DNA of 64,000 nucleotides from Xanthomonas sp. 3793 (lineage in GTDB: Bacteria; Pseudomonadota; Gammaproteobacteria; Xanthomonadales; Xanthomonadaceae), in NCBI RefSeq assembly GCF_024806835.1, contig NZ_JANTYU010000007.1, positions 205,641-269,640 of the forward strand, read 5' to 3'. Below the pieces are notes generated by a model that worked only from the letters and a program-made list of their open reading frames with translations, had not been told where the DNA came from and did no database searches. Numbering within the stretch: the first letter of the stretch is position 1; each line of letters begins with the position of its first letter. The translations under genes were made by a program, and so were the position numbers. Shown here in pieces: positions 28,180-40,170 of this stretch.

Positions 28180-28468
28180 GGCGCACCTGCCTGCGTTGCG
28201 CACGCGCCTGCTGCCAGGCATCCAGAGACGGCAGCGCCACCGCCGCCAGCATCAGCGCCGTCGCCGCGGCGAAGATGCCGGCCCAGGTGCCCAACGCTTG
28301 CGTGGCGCAGCCCAGCGACAGCAGCAGCAATGCGCTGGCGCCGATGCGTAGTGCGCGCACGGACAGCCGGCGCTGCGGCCACAGGCGCTGATGCCTTGTT
28401 GCCATGTAGAACCCGAGCGCCGACGTCGCAGCGGTGAGCAGATAGCACAGTGTCAACAGGCCGCTCAT
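28169..28468 (-). CDS. DUF3325 family membrane protein
   Basis: A 99-residue protein of three helices (MSGLLTLCYLLTAATSALGFYMA, then IGASALLLLSLGCATQALGTW) with the basic HQRLWPQRR segment typical of DUF3325. It is part of the PepSY/DUF3649 operon. Function unknown; co-occurrence with siderophore uptake is established for the family. Confidence 0.8.
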   Translation of the reverse strand: MSGLLTLCYLLTAATSALGFYMATRHQRLWPQRRLSVRALRIGASALLLLSLGCATQALGTWAGIFAAATALMLAAVALPSLDAWQQARAQRRQVRHGG

Positions 28469-28692
28469 GCCTGCGCCTGTGTCGAAGCGGAAAACGGCAC
28501 CACCGCACCAAGCTGCACAGGCCGCGTGCCGACACCTTGCGCGCCGACACACGGTGAACGTGCAGGCCACACAAGTGCATGCGCGCACCCAGCGATGCGC
28601 ACGGCATGGATAGAAGACTCAACCAGCGAAGCAACAACAGCAATCAAGACGCCCACGCACACACTCCCGTACAAGCGGTCGACGGAAGGCAT
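28465..28692 (-). CDS. Small membrane protein at the head of the siderophore-type operon
   Basis: A 75-residue product (MPSVDRLYGSVCVGVLIAVVASL start, one N-terminal transmembrane helix, periplasmic Cys-containing tail). Its stop overlaps the DUF3325 start as ATGA, which argues that it is translated and coupled. No strong ribosome-binding site precedes the ATG at 28692. Not assigned to a family. Confidence 0.5.
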   Translation of the reverse strand: MPSVDRLYGSVCVGVLIAVVASLVESSIHAVRIAGCAHALVWPARSPCVGAQGVGTRPVQLGAVVPFSASTQAQA

Positions 28693-28817
28693 GGCGGCGG
28701 CTGTGCCCGGCAGCCCTCCCCGGGCCACCTGATTCGCGGATGACAACCTCGCTGTGCCGCCCAGTGGCGCACGCAGCAAGGTGTTGGCCGTTCCAAGGCG
28801 CGCAATCTAGCAGGTGC

Positions 28818-28848
28818 CACAGCGCCGGACCAGCGGTCCGGCGCTGTG
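28818..28848 (-). terminator. Hairpin downstream of glgB
   Basis: A perfect 14-bp stem (cacagcgccggacc / ggtccggcgctgtg) with a 3-nt loop lies 10 nt beyond the glgB stop. No T-run follows, so it may act as a terminator or an mRNA 3'-end stabiliser. Confidence 0.7.
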
Positions 28849-28857
28849 TGCGGTGCA

Positions 28858-31056
28858 TCAGCCGTGCGGTGTGAGCACGATGACGCCCAGCGGCGGCAGC
28901 AGCAGCGGCAACGATTGCGCATGCCCATGCATGGATTGATGCTCGGCGGTCACCACACCGCCGTTGCCAAGATTGGCACCACCGTAGATGCCGGCATCGC
29001 TGTTGAACACTTCGCGCCACTGGCCGCCCTGCGGCGCGCCAATGCGGTAGCCGTGCTGCACCACCGGGGTGAAGTTGATCACCACCAGTACCGGGGCATC
29101 GCCGCGTTTGCCCTTGCGCAGGAACGCCACCACGCTGTTGGCCGCATCATCGCCCACCACCCACGCAAACCCGGCCGGATCGTCATCCTGCGCGTGCAGC
29201 GCGGGGTATTCGACATACAGCCTGTTCAAGTCACGCACCAGGGTCTGCACACCGCGATGGCGCGGGTCGTCGAGCAACTGCCAGGGGATGCCGCCGTCGT
29301 GATTCCATTCGGTGGGCTGGCCGAACTCGCAGCCCATGAACAGCAACTTGCGCCCCGGGTGGGTGAACATGAAACCCAGGTAGGCGCGCAGGTTGGCGAA
29401 GCGCTGCCAGTCGTCGCCCGGCATCCGCCCCAGTAACGAGCCCTTGCCGTGCACCACTTCGTCGTGCGAGATCGGCAGCACGAAGCGCTCCGAATACGCG
29501 TAGACCATGCTGAAGGTCAGCTCGCCGTGGTGGTAACGGCGGTAGATCGGATCCAGTGCGGCATAATGCAGGGTGTCGTGCATCCAGCCCATGTTCCACT
29601 TGTAGTGGAAGCCCAGGCCGCCGTGCGCCACATCGGCAGTGACGCCGGGGAACGCGGTGGATTCCTCGGCAATCATCACCGCACCCGGGGTGTGCTCGCG
29701 CACCACCTCGTTGAGCCGGCGCAGGAAGGCGATGGTCTCGTAGTTCTCGCGCCCGCCATGGATATTGGGCACCCACTCGCCGGCATTGCGGCTGTAGTCG
29801 CGGTACAGCATCGACGCCACCGCATCCACGCGCAGGCCATCGACATGGAAGCGTTGCAGGAACTCCAGCGCACTGGCGATCAGGAACCCGGACACCTCGC
29901 GCCGCCCGTGGTTGTAGATCAGCGTATTCCAGTCGCGATGGAAGCCCTCGCGCGGGTCGGCATGTTCGTACAGCGCGGTGCCGTCGAAGTGCGCCAGGCC
30001 ATGCGCGTCGGTGGGAAAGTGCGCCGGCACCCAGTCGACGATCACGCCGATGCCTTCGCGGTGGCAGCGATCGACGAAGCGGGCGAAGCCATCCGGCGAG
30101 CCGAAGCGCGCGGTCGGCGCGAACAGGCCCAGCGGCTGGTAGCCCCACGAGCCGCCGAACGGATGCTCGGTCACCGGCATCAGCTCGACGTGGGTGAAGC
30201 CCATGTCCGCCACGTATGGGATCAGGCGGTCGGCCAGGCCATCCCAGTCCAGGTCCACGCCTTCCTCGCGCAACCAGGAACCGGCATGGATCTCGTAGAT
30301 GCTCATCGGTGCGTCGTGCGCCTGGCGGCGCGCGCGCGTGGCCATCCAGCCGTCATCGCTCCACTGATGCGGGGTGGGATCGGCCACGATCGAGGCGGTG
30401 CCCGGCGCCAGCTCGGCACGACGCGCGACCGGGTCCGCCTTGGCCGGCAGCTCATGGCCATGCGGGCCGCGCAACTGGTACTTGTAGTGCGCACCAGGGC
30501 CGACGTCGGGCACGAACAGCTCCCACACGCCGGACTGGTGCCGCAGCCGCATCGGATGGCGGCGTGCGTCCCAACTGTTGAAATCGCCCACCACCGCCAC
30601 GCGCGAGGCATTGGGTGCCCACACCGCAAAGCGCGTACCGCGCACGCCGTCCACCTCCACCACGTTCGCGCCCAGTGCATCGGCCAGCTGCAGGTGGTGG
30701 CCTTCGCTGATCAGGTGCAGGTCGAAGTCGCTGAGTTGCGGCCCGAACGCATACGGGTCGGCGGTGTCCTGCTCGCCGCCGGGCCAGCCGATACGCAGCC
30801 GATACGCACCCTGCGCCGGCAATTCGCCGGCAAACAAGCCGGCTTCCGGGCCAGCCTCCAGGGCGATCGTCTGCCCGTCATCCAGGACGGCGCTCACCCG
30901 CTCGGCGCCCGGCAGGTAGGTGCGCAACACCCGCCCTGCGTCGGTCGGGTGGGCGCCCAGTACAGCGAAGGCGTCGCCATGGCGTGCTTCGGCCAGGGCG
31001 CGTACCACGCCGGGATCCCATCGATTGGTCACTGCTGTCATCACTCCACTCATCAT
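28858..31056 (-). CDS. glgB: 1,4-alpha-glucan branching enzyme
   Basis: A 732-residue GlgB that makes alpha-1,6 branches in glucan. It has N-terminal CBM48-like domains, then the GH13 barrel with [35 protein letters not shown] (nucleophile Asp), [10 protein letters not shown] (acid Glu) and [12 protein letters not shown] (third Asp), and a C-terminal all-beta domain. The start overlaps the treS-mak stop (ATGA). As last gene of glgE-treS/mak-glgB it supplies the branching step of the GlgE pathway for alpha-glucan from trehalose and maltose 1-phosphate. Confidence 0.96.
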   Translation of the reverse strand: MMSGVMTAVTNRWDPGVVRALAEARHGDAFAVLGAHPTDAGRVLRTYLPGAERVSAVLDDGQTIALEAGPEAGLFAGELPAQGAYRLRIGWPGGEQDTADPYAFGPQLSDFDLHLISEGHHLQLADALGANVVEVDGVRGTRFAVWAPNASRVAVVGDFNSWDARRHPMRLRHQSGVWELFVPDVGPGAHYKYQLRGPHGHELPAKADPVARRAELAPGTASIVADPTPHQWSDDGWMATRARRQAHDAPMSIYEIHAGSWLREEGVDLDWDGLADRLIPYVADMGFTHVELMPVTEHPFGGSWGYQPLGLFAPTARFGSPDGFARFVDRCHREGIGVIVDWVPAHFPTDAHGLAHFDGTALYEHADPREGFHRDWNTLIYNHGRREVSGFLIASALEFLQRFHVDGLRVDAVASMLYRDYSRNAGEWVPNIHGGRENYETIAFLRRLNEVVREHTPGAVMIAEESTAFPGVTADVAHGGLGFHYKWNMGWMHDTLHYAALDPIYRRYHHGELTFSMVYAYSERFVLPISHDEVVHGKGSLLGRMPGDDWQRFANLRAYLGFMFTHPGRKLLFMGCEFGQPTEWNHDGGIPWQLLDDPRHRGVQTLVRDLNRLYVEYPALHAQDDDPAGFAWVVGDDAANSVVAFLRKGKRGDAPVLVVINFTPVVQHGYRIGAPQGGQWREVFNSDAGIYGGANLGNGGVVTAEHQSMHGHAQSLPLLLPPLGVIVLTPHG

Positions 31057-34000
31057 GTGTCTCCTGCACCGGCGCGTGCGCGTTGCAGGATGCGTCGCAA
31101 GCCTTCGATCGGCACCATCAACCAGCCCGGGCGATTGGCCGCTTCATAGCGCACTTCGTAACAGGCCTTCTCCACCAGGAACAGCAAGGTGGCCGCGTTG
31201 AACGCCGCCGGCGCAATCCACGGATGGGCGCTGGCGTCGAGCACGGCATGGTAAGCGTCCAGGAAGGCCTGTGTGGAGCGGCGGCGGAACTGCACCAGAA
31301 ATTCATCCAGATGCGTGTCCACCCCGACGCCCGCGCGTGCGGCGGTACCTTCCTCGCCGCGTGCCGAGACTTCGCTGGCGTAATCGAGCGAGCGCAGGAA
31401 GCCGGCCACATCGCGCAGCGGGCTGGCCTTGGCGCGCCGTTCGGACAGCGGCTTGGCCGGCTCGCCCTCGAAATCGATCAGCACCACATCGTCGAAGGCC
31501 ACCAGGATCTGACCCAGGTGGAAATCGCCATGCACGCGGGTCAGCAAGGAACCGGCCAGCACGCTCGGCGCCTGGGCGAGCAGGGCATCCAGCTGCGGGC
31601 GTTCGGCGAGCACCGCTTCCAGTGCCTCACGCTCGCCCGGTTCTTCGCTGCCGGACAAGCGCGCGTTGACCATCTCCCACATCTCTTCGACCTGCCGCGC
31701 CACACCGGCCACCACGTCGTTGGCAGTGGGCAGATCGATCCGCTGCGGTGCAAAGTCCGCATCGTCTGTCTGCCGCGACAGCGCTTCGTGCAACTCCGCC
31801 AGGCGCTTGCCGACCACCGCCGCAAACGCGTCGTAGCCGGCAATGGCTTCGGCGCGCGACTCGTCGGTTTGCGCGGTGGCGTATTCGTCGAAACTGCGCG
31901 CCAGATGGTCCAGCGTCCAACGCCAGGCATCGCCCTGATTGCGGATGAAGCCCTGCAGCAATGCAATCGTAGTCACAGTGCCCTGTCCGTCGACGCGGCT
32001 GACGCTGCCCAGCAGCGGCGCCGCATTGGCGTAGCCCAGCTCGGTCAGGCGGCGGCCGATTTCGATTTCCGGGTTCGCACCGATCGCCACATGCCGCAGC
32101 AGCTTGAACACCGCCTTGTCGGCGACCACCAGCGAGCTGTTGCTCTGTTCGGCCGACAACCAGCGAATGTCCGGATCGGCCGGGATCTCCAGCCTGGCCA
32201 GCGCGGGCGTGGCTTCGAATCGCACCTGGCCTTGCTGCGAGGGATCGTCGCCATCGCAGAAGTCCAGCGTCGCATCGGTCCGCAAGGCATCGATCACCCC
32301 ACGCACCATCGGCTTGAGCGCAAACGCGTCGGTGAGATAGCCCACCTCGCGCCCTTGCCGCACGCGCGCCAGGGCCAGCTGCTCGGCCAGGGTGCTGGGC
32401 TGGTCGCGCTCCCACACGATGCCGATCGGCAGCATGTACGAGGCGTGGTGGCCGTCTTCCAGCTCCACGTCCAGCTCCAGCAGGCTCATCGGCTCATCGC
32501 CCGGCAGGGGAGTGCGGCGCGAAATGCGCACGCTGCGCAGCGCCTGATCCTTGGCCGAGAACCAGCGCCGCGCCGACAGCCACGCCGGCAGGATTTCGCC
32601 TTCCAGGGTGGGCAGATGCGGCAGCAATGCATTGCTTTCGTCGGTGTCGCTGCGCAATACCAGCGTGCGGTAATCCGGCAATGGAACCGGGCTGGGCACG
32701 TGCCAGTCCGGCAAGGTGCCTTCGCTGACCAGCTGGAACGCGTAGAAACCGAACGGCGGCACTGTGAGCAGGTAGGTCAGCCGGCCGATCGGCGGGAAGC
32801 TGCCGCCGCCGATGATGTCCACCGGTACGCGGCCTTCGAACTCGGACAGATCCAGCTCCACCGCCTGCAACGTGTGCGACAGGTTGGCCACGCACAGCAC
32901 GGTTTCGTCCTGATGACAGCGCAGGTACGCCAGCATGCGGCGATTGCCCGGGTACAAAAAGCGCAGCGTGCCGCGACCGAAGGCCCGGTAGCGCTTGCGC
33001 ACGCTGAGCACGCGGCGGGTCCAGGTCAGCAGCGAATGCTGGTCGCGGATCTGCGCTTCCACATTGACGGCCTGGAAGCCGTACAGCGGGTCCATCACCG
33101 GCGGCAACACCAGCTGCGCCGGGTCGGCGCGCGAGAAACCGCCGTTGCGATCGATCGACCACTGCATCGGCGTGCGCACGCCATCGCGGTCGCCCAGATG
33201 GATGTTGTCACCCATGCCGATCTCGTCACCGTAATACAGCACCGGCGTGCCGGGCATGGTCAGCAACAGGGAGGTCATCAATTCGATGCGGCGACGGTCG
33301 CGCTCCAGCAGCGGCGCCAGACGGCGACGGATGCCGAGGTTGATGCGCGCGCGGCGATCGGAGGCATAGGTCTGCCACAGATAATCGCGCTCCGAATCGG
33401 TGACCATTTCCAGCGTCAGCTCATCGTGGTTGCGCAGGAAGATTGCCCACTGGCAGCTCTCCGGAATCTCCGGGGTCTGGCGCATGATGTCGGTGATCGG
33501 GAAGCGGTCTTCGCGCGCGATCGCCATATACATGCGCGGCATCAGCGGGAAGTGGAACGCCATATGGCATTCGTCGGCGTTCTGGCCGAAGTATTGCTGC
33601 GTATCTTCCGGCCACATGTTGGCTTCGGCCAGCAGCATGCGGTCCGGGTATTCGGCATCCAGGGTGGCGCGGATCTTGCGCAGGATGGCGTGGGTCTCGG
33701 GGAGGTTTTCGTTGGAAGTGCCCGAACGCTCGATCAGGTACGGCACCGCGTCCAGGCGCAAGCCATCCACGCCGCGATCCAGCCAGAAGCGCATCACCTC
33801 CAGCACCGCTTCCAGCACCGCGGGGTTGTCGAAGTTGAGGTCCGGCTGATGCGAGTAGAAGCGATGCCAGAAGTACTGCCCGGCCACCGGATCCCAGGTC
33901 CAGTTGGACTTTTCGGTATCGCAAAAGATGATCCGCGTGCCTTCGTATTCCTGGTCGGTATCGGACCATACGTAGAAGTCGCGCTCGGGCGAGCCGGCCG

Positions 34001-34403
34001 GTGCATTGCGTGCGCGCTGGAACCACGGGTGCTGATCGGAGGTGTGGTTGATCACCAGCTCGGTGACGATGCGGATGCCGCGCGCATGCGCCTGCGCCAC
34101 CAGCTGCTCGAAATCTTCGATGCTGCCGTAGTCCGGATGCACCGCCATGTATTCGGCGATGTCGTAGCCGTCGTCGCGGCGCGGGCTGGGGTAGAACGGC
34201 AGCAACCAGATGGTGTCCACGCCCAGCTCGGCGATGTAGTCCAGCTTGGAGATCAGGCCCGGAAAATCGCCGATGCCATCGTCGTTGGAGTCGAAGAACG
34301 ACTTGACGTGCACCTGGTAGATGATCGCGTCCTTGTACCAGAGCTGGTCGGCGACCACCGCCGACTGTTCTGCGTCGGCTTGTAAAGCGGGAACTGCATT
34401 CAT
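31053..34403 (-). CDS. treS: Trehalose synthase-maltokinase fusion (TreS-Mak)
   Basis: A 1116-residue fusion. The N-terminal GH13 trehalose synthase (about 20-560) has [44 protein letters not shown] and [12 protein letters not shown]. The C-terminal maltokinase (about 680-1110) has the kinase-like catalytic [10 protein letters not shown] and [17 protein letters not shown]. Together they convert trehalose to maltose and then to maltose 1-phosphate, the donor for GlgE encoded just upstream. ATGA overlaps join it to both neighbours. Confidence 0.95.
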   Translation of the reverse strand: MNAVPALQADAEQSAVVADQLWYKDAIIYQVHVKSFFDSNDDGIGDFPGLISKLDYIAELGVDTIWLLPFYPSPRRDDGYDIAEYMAVHPDYGSIEDFEQLVAQAHARGIRIVTELVINHTSDQHPWFQRARNAPAGSPERDFYVWSDTDQEYEGTRIIFCDTEKSNWTWDPVAGQYFWHRFYSHQPDLNFDNPAVLEAVLEVMRFWLDRGVDGLRLDAVPYLIERSGTSNENLPETHAILRKIRATLDAEYPDRMLLAEANMWPEDTQQYFGQNADECHMAFHFPLMPRMYMAIAREDRFPITDIMRQTPEIPESCQWAIFLRNHDELTLEMVTDSERDYLWQTYASDRRARINLGIRRRLAPLLERDRRRIELMTSLLLTMPGTPVLYYGDEIGMGDNIHLGDRDGVRTPMQWSIDRNGGFSRADPAQLVLPPVMDPLYGFQAVNVEAQIRDQHSLLTWTRRVLSVRKRYRAFGRGTLRFLYPGNRRMLAYLRCHQDETVLCVANLSHTLQAVELDLSEFEGRVPVDIIGGGSFPPIGRLTYLLTVPPFGFYAFQLVSEGTLPDWHVPSPVPLPDYRTLVLRSDTDESNALLPHLPTLEGEILPAWLSARRWFSAKDQALRSVRISRRTPLPGDEPMSLLELDVELEDGHHASYMLPIGIVWERDQPSTLAEQLALARVRQGREVGYLTDAFALKPMVRGVIDALRTDATLDFCDGDDPSQQGQVRFEATPALARLEIPADPDIRWLSAEQSNSSLVVADKAVFKLLRHVAIGANPEIEIGRRLTELGYANAAPLLGSVSRVDGQGTVTTIALLQGFIRNQGDAWRWTLDHLARSFDEYATAQTDESRAEAIAGYDAFAAVVGKRLAELHEALSRQTDDADFAPQRIDLPTANDVVAGVARQVEEMWEMVNARLSGSEEPGEREALEAVLAERPQLDALLAQAPSVLAGSLLTRVHGDFHLGQILVAFDDVVLIDFEGEPAKPLSERRAKASPLRDVAGFLRSLDYASEVSARGEEGTAARAGVGVDTHLDEFLVQFRRRSTQAFLDAYHAVLDASAHPWIAPAAFNAATLLFLVEKACYEVRYEAANRPGWLMVPIEGLRRILQRARAGAGDT

Positions 34404-37400
34404 GCGACCTCTCCTGCGCGGATGCGCCATAACGCGAACGGTCGCGTTGCCTCTACACGGATGTGCTGGTATTTGCCTTGCCACTCGAAGCGGTGCCCGT
34501 CCCACAGATCTTCCACGGCAACGGTGGCGTGATCGGGCAGGCCCAGCTCCCACAACGGGATTTCGATATCCGCGTCCTGGCCCGCCTGCGGGTCCAGGTT
34601 GATCGCCACCAGCACCATGCTGCGGCTGCGCGACAGGTAACCGGCGTCCAGGAACTTGCCGAAGTACAGCACCTGATCGTTGTGCGCCTGATAGAAACGC
34701 GTGCCCAGATGCGACTGCAATTCCGGGTGCATGCGCCGCAGCTGGTTGAAGCGGGTGATCTCGTCCACGATGTCGCCGGGCGCGCGCTCGGGCCAGGCAC
34801 GCAGCTGGAACTTCTCCGAATCCAGGTACTCTTCCTTGCCCGGCGCCAGCGGCGTGGCCTCGCATAGCTCGAAGCCCTGGTACATGCCCCACAGCCCCGA
34901 CAACGTGGTTGCCAGCGCGGTGCGGATCAGGTGGCCGTTGCGCCCGCTGGTCTGCAGGAACAGTGGATTGATGTCCGGCGTATTGACGAAGAAGTGCGGG
35001 CGGAAGCATTCGCGTGGCACGCCCTGGTTCAACTCTTCCACATACTCCTGCAGCTCGTGCTTGTGGTTGCGCCAGGTGAAGTAGGTATAGGACTGCGAGA
35101 AGCCGCACTTGGCCAGCCGGTACATCATCTTCGGCCGGGTGAAGGCCTCTGACAGGAACACCACGTCCGGCCGGCGCCCGCGGACGTCGGCAATCAGCCA
35201 CTCCCAGAACGGGAACGGCTTGGTATGCGGGTTGTCCACGCGGAACAGGGTGATGCCTTCATTGACCCAGAACAGCACCGCATCGCGCAGCGTGTTCCAC
35301 AGGTCCGGTACCGCACCGCTGGCGTAGAAATCGACGTTGACGATGTCCTGGTATTTTTTCGGCGGATTTTCCGCATACGGGATGGAGCCATCCGCACGCC
35401 AGGTGAACCAGTCCTTGTGGTCCTTCAACCACGGATGATCCGGCGCGCATTGGATGGCGAAGTCCAACGCCACTTCCAGGCCATGCGCACGCGCGGCCTG
35501 GATCAGGCGACGAAACCCGTCCAGCCCACCGAGCTCGGCATGCACCTCGGTGTGGCCGCCATCGGTGGCGCCGATCGCATACGGGCTGCCCGGCTCGCCA
35601 TCGACCGCAGTGACCGAGTTGTTGCGGCCCTTGCGGTTGTTCAACCCGATCGGGTGAATCGGTGGCATGTAAAGCACATCGAAGTTCATCGCGCGGATAT
35701 GCGCCAGCCGCCCGATCACATCGTCGAAGCTGCCGTGCCGCTGCGGGTCACCGCTTTGCGAGCGCGGAAACAGTTCGTACCAGCTGGCAAAATGCGCCGC
35801 GCGCCGCTCGGATTCCACCCGGTAGGTCACCGGTGTCTCGGAGCGGAACGGCTTGTCGTCGGCCAGGGCCATCGCTTGCGCGGTATCCGGCTCCAGCACG
35901 ATGGCCAACTGTTGCAGCGGCTCGCGCTGCGCACCGATGCGGGTGAGGATGGCCTGCAGGCGATCGGCCAACGCACCGCTGCTGCGTGCGTGCGCGGCCT
36001 GCACCACGGCCACCGCCTCCTGCACGTCTACCGGCAGCACCGTGTTGGCCGCACGCTTCTTTTCCAGATCCGCATGCAGGGTGGCGAATACATCGCGCCA
36101 GCCTTCTACACGGAATTCGTAGGTGCCGATGCGCTCGAGCGGAAACTCCGCGCGCCAGCGATCGTTGCCCAGCGCGCGCATTGGCGCAATGGACCAGGTC
36201 TTTGCATCGGCCGGCCGCCACAGCACCGCGACCGCGATACGGTCGTGCCCGTCGCAGAAGGCATCGGCTTCCACGCAGATGCGGTCGCCCACGGTGCGCT
36301 TGACCGGGAAGCGACCGTTGTCGACCGACGGCGTCACCGACTCGATGCACACCCGTGGCCAGGTGGCCGCGGTCTGCGCGCGCGGGCGCATCCGCGGCAC
36401 CGCCAGCACATGCCGTGCCGGCACGCTGCGATAGACCCGCACTTCGCCGGGTTCCAGTGCGTCGAGCGTTGCGCCGGACAAGGTGCGGCCATCCTCGGCC
36501 AGCAGCGCCTCGGCATCGCCCAGCAGTCGCAACAGGTCCGATGCCGGAACCGGCACCACATGCCGGGTGTCGCCATTGATCAATAGCAAGGAGGGCAGAC
36601 CGCCCAGTGGCTCCACCGCAACGGCGGTCAGGCCGGTGGATTCGCGCAGCAGCGGACGCAGCCGCAGGCCGGCGTGGCTGGTCGGCAGGCCGTCGGACAC
36701 GCTGATCGGCGGCGGCAAGGTCTCCAGATGCGCCTCGTCGAGCAACCACGCCCCACCCAGGGCACGCGCCAGCTGCCAGTGCTGCTCGGGCGAAGCCCCA
36801 CGCTTGCCATCGGCCGCATCGAGCACCGCAACGACCTGCGACGCCAACGCACGCAGCGCCGTGTCTTCATCGAAGAACCAGCTGCCGCGCCCGTCCCACC
36901 ACGCCAGCGACGAAAACGCCGCATCGAAACCGGCACCGGACAACTGCTGCAAGGCGTCCAGGCCCAGGCCCGGGGTCCACGCTGCAAACACCACCTCCGG
37001 CGCCTGCGCATGCACACGTGCGATCAGCTCGCGCCAGCGCTGTGCCGGCACCTGATGCGGCTGCAGCAACCGAAAGCCGCCCACGCCCTGCCCCACCCAC
37101 TCCAGCAGGCGCGCGCTCCACCATTCCACCAATGCCGCACCTTCCTGCGCGTAGGCAAAGCGCGCCTCGGCGACCTCCGGGGTGGCACGCGGCTGGCGCG
37201 GGTCAGGTACTGCCGTGCTGCGCGCACGAAACCACTGCGGGTTATCGCGCACCACCGCGCTGGCGCCGCCGATTTCATCCAGGCGCACATCGATCAGCAA
37301 CGTCACACCCGCACGATGCGCCGCCTGCGCCGTCTCGCGCAGACGGCCGTCTTGCGCGTCGGCACCGGCCGCCGGCTCGATCAAGCGCCCCTGGGCATCG

Positions 37401-37513
37401 CGCGCGAGCGGCGCCGCCATCACTACGTAATCGCAGCCCGCCTCGCGGGCCGCACCACAGCGCTGCTCCAGCCCGACAGACGAAGACGCATCGTTGAGAA
37501 CACAGATCCGCAT
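34400..37513 (-). CDS. glgE: Alpha-1,4-glucan:maltose-1-phosphate maltosyltransferase (GlgE), long form
   Basis: A 1037-residue protein. The C-terminal ~660 residues are standard Glg[60 protein letters not shown] (nucleophile Asp) and [12 protein letters not shown] (acid Glu). The first ~370 residues resemble a second GH13-like barrel ([31 protein letters not shown]) in which the catalytic Asp/Glu positions look lost. This suggests an inactive regulatory or glucan-binding module. First gene of the glgE-treS/mak-glgB operon. Confidence 0.93.
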   Translation of the reverse strand: MRICVLNDASSSVGLEQRCGAAREAGCDYVVMAAPLARDAQGRLIEPAAGADAQDGRLRETAQAAHRAGVTLLIDVRLDEIGGASAVVRDNPQWFRARSTAVPDPRQPRATPEVAEARFAYAQEGAALVEWWSARLLEWVGQGVGGFRLLQPHQVPAQRWRELIARVHAQAPEVVFAAWTPGLGLDALQQLSGAGFDAAFSSLAWWDGRGSWFFDEDTALRALASQVVAVLDAADGKRGASPEQHWQLARALGGAWLLDEAHLETLPPPISVSDGLPTSHAGLRLRPLLRESTGLTAVAVEPLGGLPSLLLINGDTRHVVPVPASDLLRLLGDAEALLAEDGRTLSGATLDALEPGEVRVYRSVPARHVLAVPRMRPRAQTAATWPRVCIESVTPSVDNGRFPVKRTVGDRICVEADAFCDGHDRIAVAVLWRPADAKTWSIAPMRALGNDRWRAEFPLERIGTYEFRVEGWRDVFATLHADLEKKRAANTVLPVDVQEAVAVVQAAHARSSGALADRLQAILTRIGAQREPLQQLAIVLEPDTAQAMALADDKPFRSETPVTYRVESERRAAHFASWYELFPRSQSGDPQRHGSFDDVIGRLAHIRAMNFDVLYMPPIHPIGLNNRKGRNNSVTAVDGEPGSPYAIGATDGGHTEVHAELGGLDGFRRLIQAARAHGLEVALDFAIQCAPDHPWLKDHKDWFTWRADGSIPYAENPPKKYQDIVNVDFYASGAVPDLWNTLRDAVLFWVNEGITLFRVDNPHTKPFPFWEWLIADVRGRRPDVVFLSEAFTRPKMMYRLAKCGFSQSYTYFTWRNHKHELQEYVEELNQGVPRECFRPHFFVNTPDINPLFLQTSGRNGHLIRTALATTLSGLWGMYQGFELCEATPLAPGKEEYLDSEKFQLRAWPERAPGDIVDEITRFNQLRRMHPELQSHLGTRFYQAHNDQVLYFGKFLDAGYLSRSRSMVLVAINLDPQAGQDADIEIPLWELGLPDHATVAVEDLWDGHRFEWQGKYQHIRVEATRPFALWRIRAGEVA

Positions 37514-38435
37514 GGCGCCCCCTCAGCAGACAGCGGCGCGCGAACGCACCGTGACGATGGAAGCCATGCCGCACGCGCCGTGCCGCCGCGTTGCAGCGCC
37601 GTACCGATGTAGCGCCGATCCAATATCCGCCTGGATCACGCCGAGCCGCCTCGACCCCTGCCGGATCGACGCCCGACCGACCCTGCTACCTGTGACTGCA
37701 CTCATGCGCAACTCCGCAACGATTCTTGACCCATGCAGTCAAGCACCTTCGTTGCGAATACCGTGTGTCGGTGGAGTTGACGAAAATCAAACAAGCGCAG
37801 CGGTGAAGCAAGGCGGGCGCAAGAGCGAGCAGTGGCTGAGGTCGGGTAAGTCACAGAACGTGGCGCAAGACATGTCTTGGGACATACCTGTTGTGTCATG
37901 TGCACGACACCATCAACACAGCGTTTGAACCACGTCGATGCCTTGCGAGTGTCGTCCTGGCCTTGCCGCAGACCCTGGCCAGATATTCAAAGCGGTGGGG
38001 GCGCCATCACGGCCGACGTGATCCGGCCCGATCTCGTCGAACGTAGCGCAGATCAACAAACATTCCAGGCATCGCAGCCAGAATTTCAAGCGATTCAATC
38101 CGGGCGTCGAATGACCGCTGGCGTGCAGAAGGAAAACAGCTGGACCCAGCGGCTTTATTTGAATAACCGCCTTCCATAGCTTAATCAAATGAATCCTTAA
38201 ACCAGTATTTCTGGCAAACAGGGATCCACCGTAACGAAGCTATATCTTTCATTTCAATAAATGAATTATTCGTGCTCGTATAACACCCGGCGATAGAAGG
38301 TCAGGATTTTTCCTACAGGCAAGCTCTTCCGCCTGCATTAAAATATCGTTAGGGGCGACGCGAAAGCGTCGGTAGGTCGTTATCGAGTCGGGCGGTTATC
38401 TGCACATGGATTCAGGCACAAAAGGAAGGGCACGC
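37514..38435. other. Long intergenic region upstream of the CDI/TPS locus
   Basis: About 920 bases without a convincing gene. GC content falls sharply from about 38170 onward. This separates two divergent operons and should hold both promoters. A possible -10 hexamer (TATAAC at 38279-38284) stands upstream of the structured leader of fhaC. Confidence 0.5.
38316..38371 (+). promoter_or_regulatory. Structured 5' leader of fhaC
   Basis: Two hairpins follow each other: caggc/gcctg (38316-38335) and a perfect 6-bp stem cgacgc-GAAA-gcgtcg with a GNRA loop (38356-38371), then a gtaggtcg stretch. A small regulatory RNA structure is possible, but it does not match a riboswitch class that I can confirm. 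Confidence 0.35.
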
Positions 38436-40148
38436 ATGCGTGCCACGTGGTGCATTGCGCTTTTTGCGGGCACGGCAGCCCAGGTTTCTGCGCAACAGAT
38501 CGCCGATCCCGCCGCGCAGGAGTTGTTGCGACAGCAGGAGCGCGAGCGTGTGCTCCGCGAGCAGCAGGAGGCGCGGCCGGATGTGCGCCTGGAACGTACC
38601 CCGGACGATGGTGTGGAGCGGCTTCCCACCCATGAGTCGCCATGCTTCCGGATCGGGCGCATCGTGCTCGATGGGCAGGATGCGGATGAATTTCGTTGGT
38701 CGCTGAAAGCCGCCGATCCCCGGCAAGATCCCGCCACAGGCCGCTGCCTGGGCACCGATGGCATCAACCTGGTGATGAAACGCGTGCAGAACGCGGTCAT
38801 CGCACGCGGCTATGTGACCACGCGTGTACTTGCCGCGCCGCAGGATCTCACCGGCGGCACCCTGACGTTGTCGCTGGTCCCCGGACGCGTGCATTCCGCT
38901 CGCTTCAGCGACCCGGCGTCCGCACGCGCCGCGATCGCCAATGCCGTGCCTGCACGCAGTGGCGATCTGTTGAACCTGCGCGACATCGAGCAGGGCCTGG
39001 AGAACTTCCAGCGTGTGCCGACGGTGGTCGCCGACATTCAGATCGCACCTGCCCAGGGCCAGGGAACCGGCCCTGGAGAGAGCGATCTGGCCATCTCATG
39101 GCAACAGCGCTCACGTGTACGCGCCAACCTGAGCCTGGACGATGCCGGTAGCGATGCCACCGGCAAACTCCAGGCCAACGGTACGCTGTCGCTCGACAAT
39201 CCGCTGGGCCTCAACGAGTTGTTCTACGTCAGCCTCGGCAAGGGCGTGTTCAACGGTGCCGGCAAGGACACCGATAGCTGGACGGTGCATTACGACGTGC
39301 CCTACGACTACTGGCTGTTCGGCGTCACCGCCAGCGCATACGACTACAGCCAGGCGGTGGCCGGCGCGACCGAAACCTACGATTACAGCGGGCGCAGTCG
39401 CAATGCCGAAGCGCGCATCGATCGCCTGCTGTTTCGCAATGCCACGGTCAAGGTCGGGGCATATGGGCGCGGCTGGTGGCGGCAGTCCACCAGCGCCATC
39501 GACGATACCGAGATCGAAGTGCAGCGGCGGCGCACCGCTGGCTGGGAGTTGGGCCTGAATCATCGCCAGTTCCTCGGCAAGGTCACCCTGGACGCGAGCG
39601 TCGCCTATCGGCGCGGTACCGGTGCGTTCGATGCATTGCGCGCGCCGGAAGAACTCGCCAACGCCTTCGATCCTTCGATTCCGCTCGAAGGCACCTCGCG
39701 CCTGAAACTCATCGTCGCCGATGCCCAACTGGCGGTGCCGTTCCAGCTTGGTTCGCAACGCCTGCGCTACAGCGCCTCCTGGCGCGCGCAGTGGAACCGC
39801 ACCCCACTGGCACCGCAGGACCGTTTTGCGATCGGTGGGCGCTTTACCGTGCGCGGGTTCGATGGCGAGTTGACGCTCAGCGGCGACCGTGGCTGGTCGC
39901 TGCGCAATGACCTCAGCCTGGCGCTCGGCGGCGGGCTCGAAGCGTATCTGGGCGCCGATTACGGGCACATCGGTGGGCAGTCCGCGCGCTTTCAGAGCGG
40001 CGACCATCTGGCCGGCATGAGCCTGGGCCTGCGCGGCGGTTGGCAGCACGTGTCGCTGGACGGCTTTGTCGGTTCTGCAGTGGAAAAGCCCGCGAACTTC
40101 CCGACCGACTACACCACCTTCGGTTTCAGCCTGTCCTGGCGCTACTGA
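38436..40148 (+). CDS. fhaC: Two-partner secretion outer-membrane transporter (FhaC/CdiB, TpsB)
   Basis: A 570-residue Omp85-family TpsB that exports FhaB. The start at 38436 is chosen because GGAAGGG precedes it and a signal peptide follows (cleavage near VSA-QQ). An N-terminal linker helix rich in Glu/Arg (QQERERVLREQQE) is followed by POTRA domains (about 70-230; GTDGINLVMKRVQNAVIARGYVTTRV) and a 16-strand barrel. The signature loop motif VRGFDGELTLSGDRGW is present. The barrel ends in aromatic FSLSWRY, the outer-membrane targeting signal. fhaB follows after 22 nt. Confidence 0.95.
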   Translation: MRATWCIALFAGTAAQVSAQQIADPAAQELLRQQERERVLREQQEARPDVRLERTPDDGVERLPTHESPCFRIGRIVLDGQDADEFRWSLKAADPRQDPATGRCLGTDGINLVMKRVQNAVIARGYVTTRVLAAPQDLTGGTLTLSLVPGRVHSARFSDPASARAAIANAVPARSGDLLNLRDIEQGLENFQRVPTVVADIQIAPAQGQGTGPGESDLAISWQQRSRVRANLSLDDAGSDATGKLQANGTLSLDNPLGLNELFYVSLGKGVFNGAGKDTDSWTVHYDVPYDYWLFGVTASAYDYSQAVAGATETYDYSGRSRNAEARIDRLLFRNATVKVGAYGRGWWRQSTSAIDDTEIEVQRRRTAGWELGLNHRQFLGKVTLDASVAYRRGTGAFDALRAPEELANAFDPSIPLEGTSRLKLIVADAQLAVPFQLGSQRLRYSASWRAQWNRTPLAPQDRFAIGGRFTVRGFDGELTLSGDRGWSLRNDLSLALGGGLEAYLGADYGHIGGQSARFQSGDHLAGMSLGLRGGWQHVSLDGFVGSAVEKPANFPTDYTTFGFSLSWRY

Positions 40149-40170
40149 ACATTCCACAAGGATTAGTGAC

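Noticed and set aside
30984..34385. 1133-codon open frame on the + strand opposite treS-mak
   Set aside because: It is antisense to a gene with clear catalytic motifs, has low-complexity His/Arg/Gln composition and no domain. A high-GC shadow.
37877..38179. 100-codon frame upstream of fhaC
   Set aside because: No ribosome-binding site, no recognisable domain, and it crosses the drop in GC content.
38316..38400. Cyclic-di-GMP riboswitch (GEMM) in the fhaC leader
   Set aside because: Only a short GACGCGAAAGC stretch is reminiscent; the conserved P1 closing and the second helix pattern could not be found.
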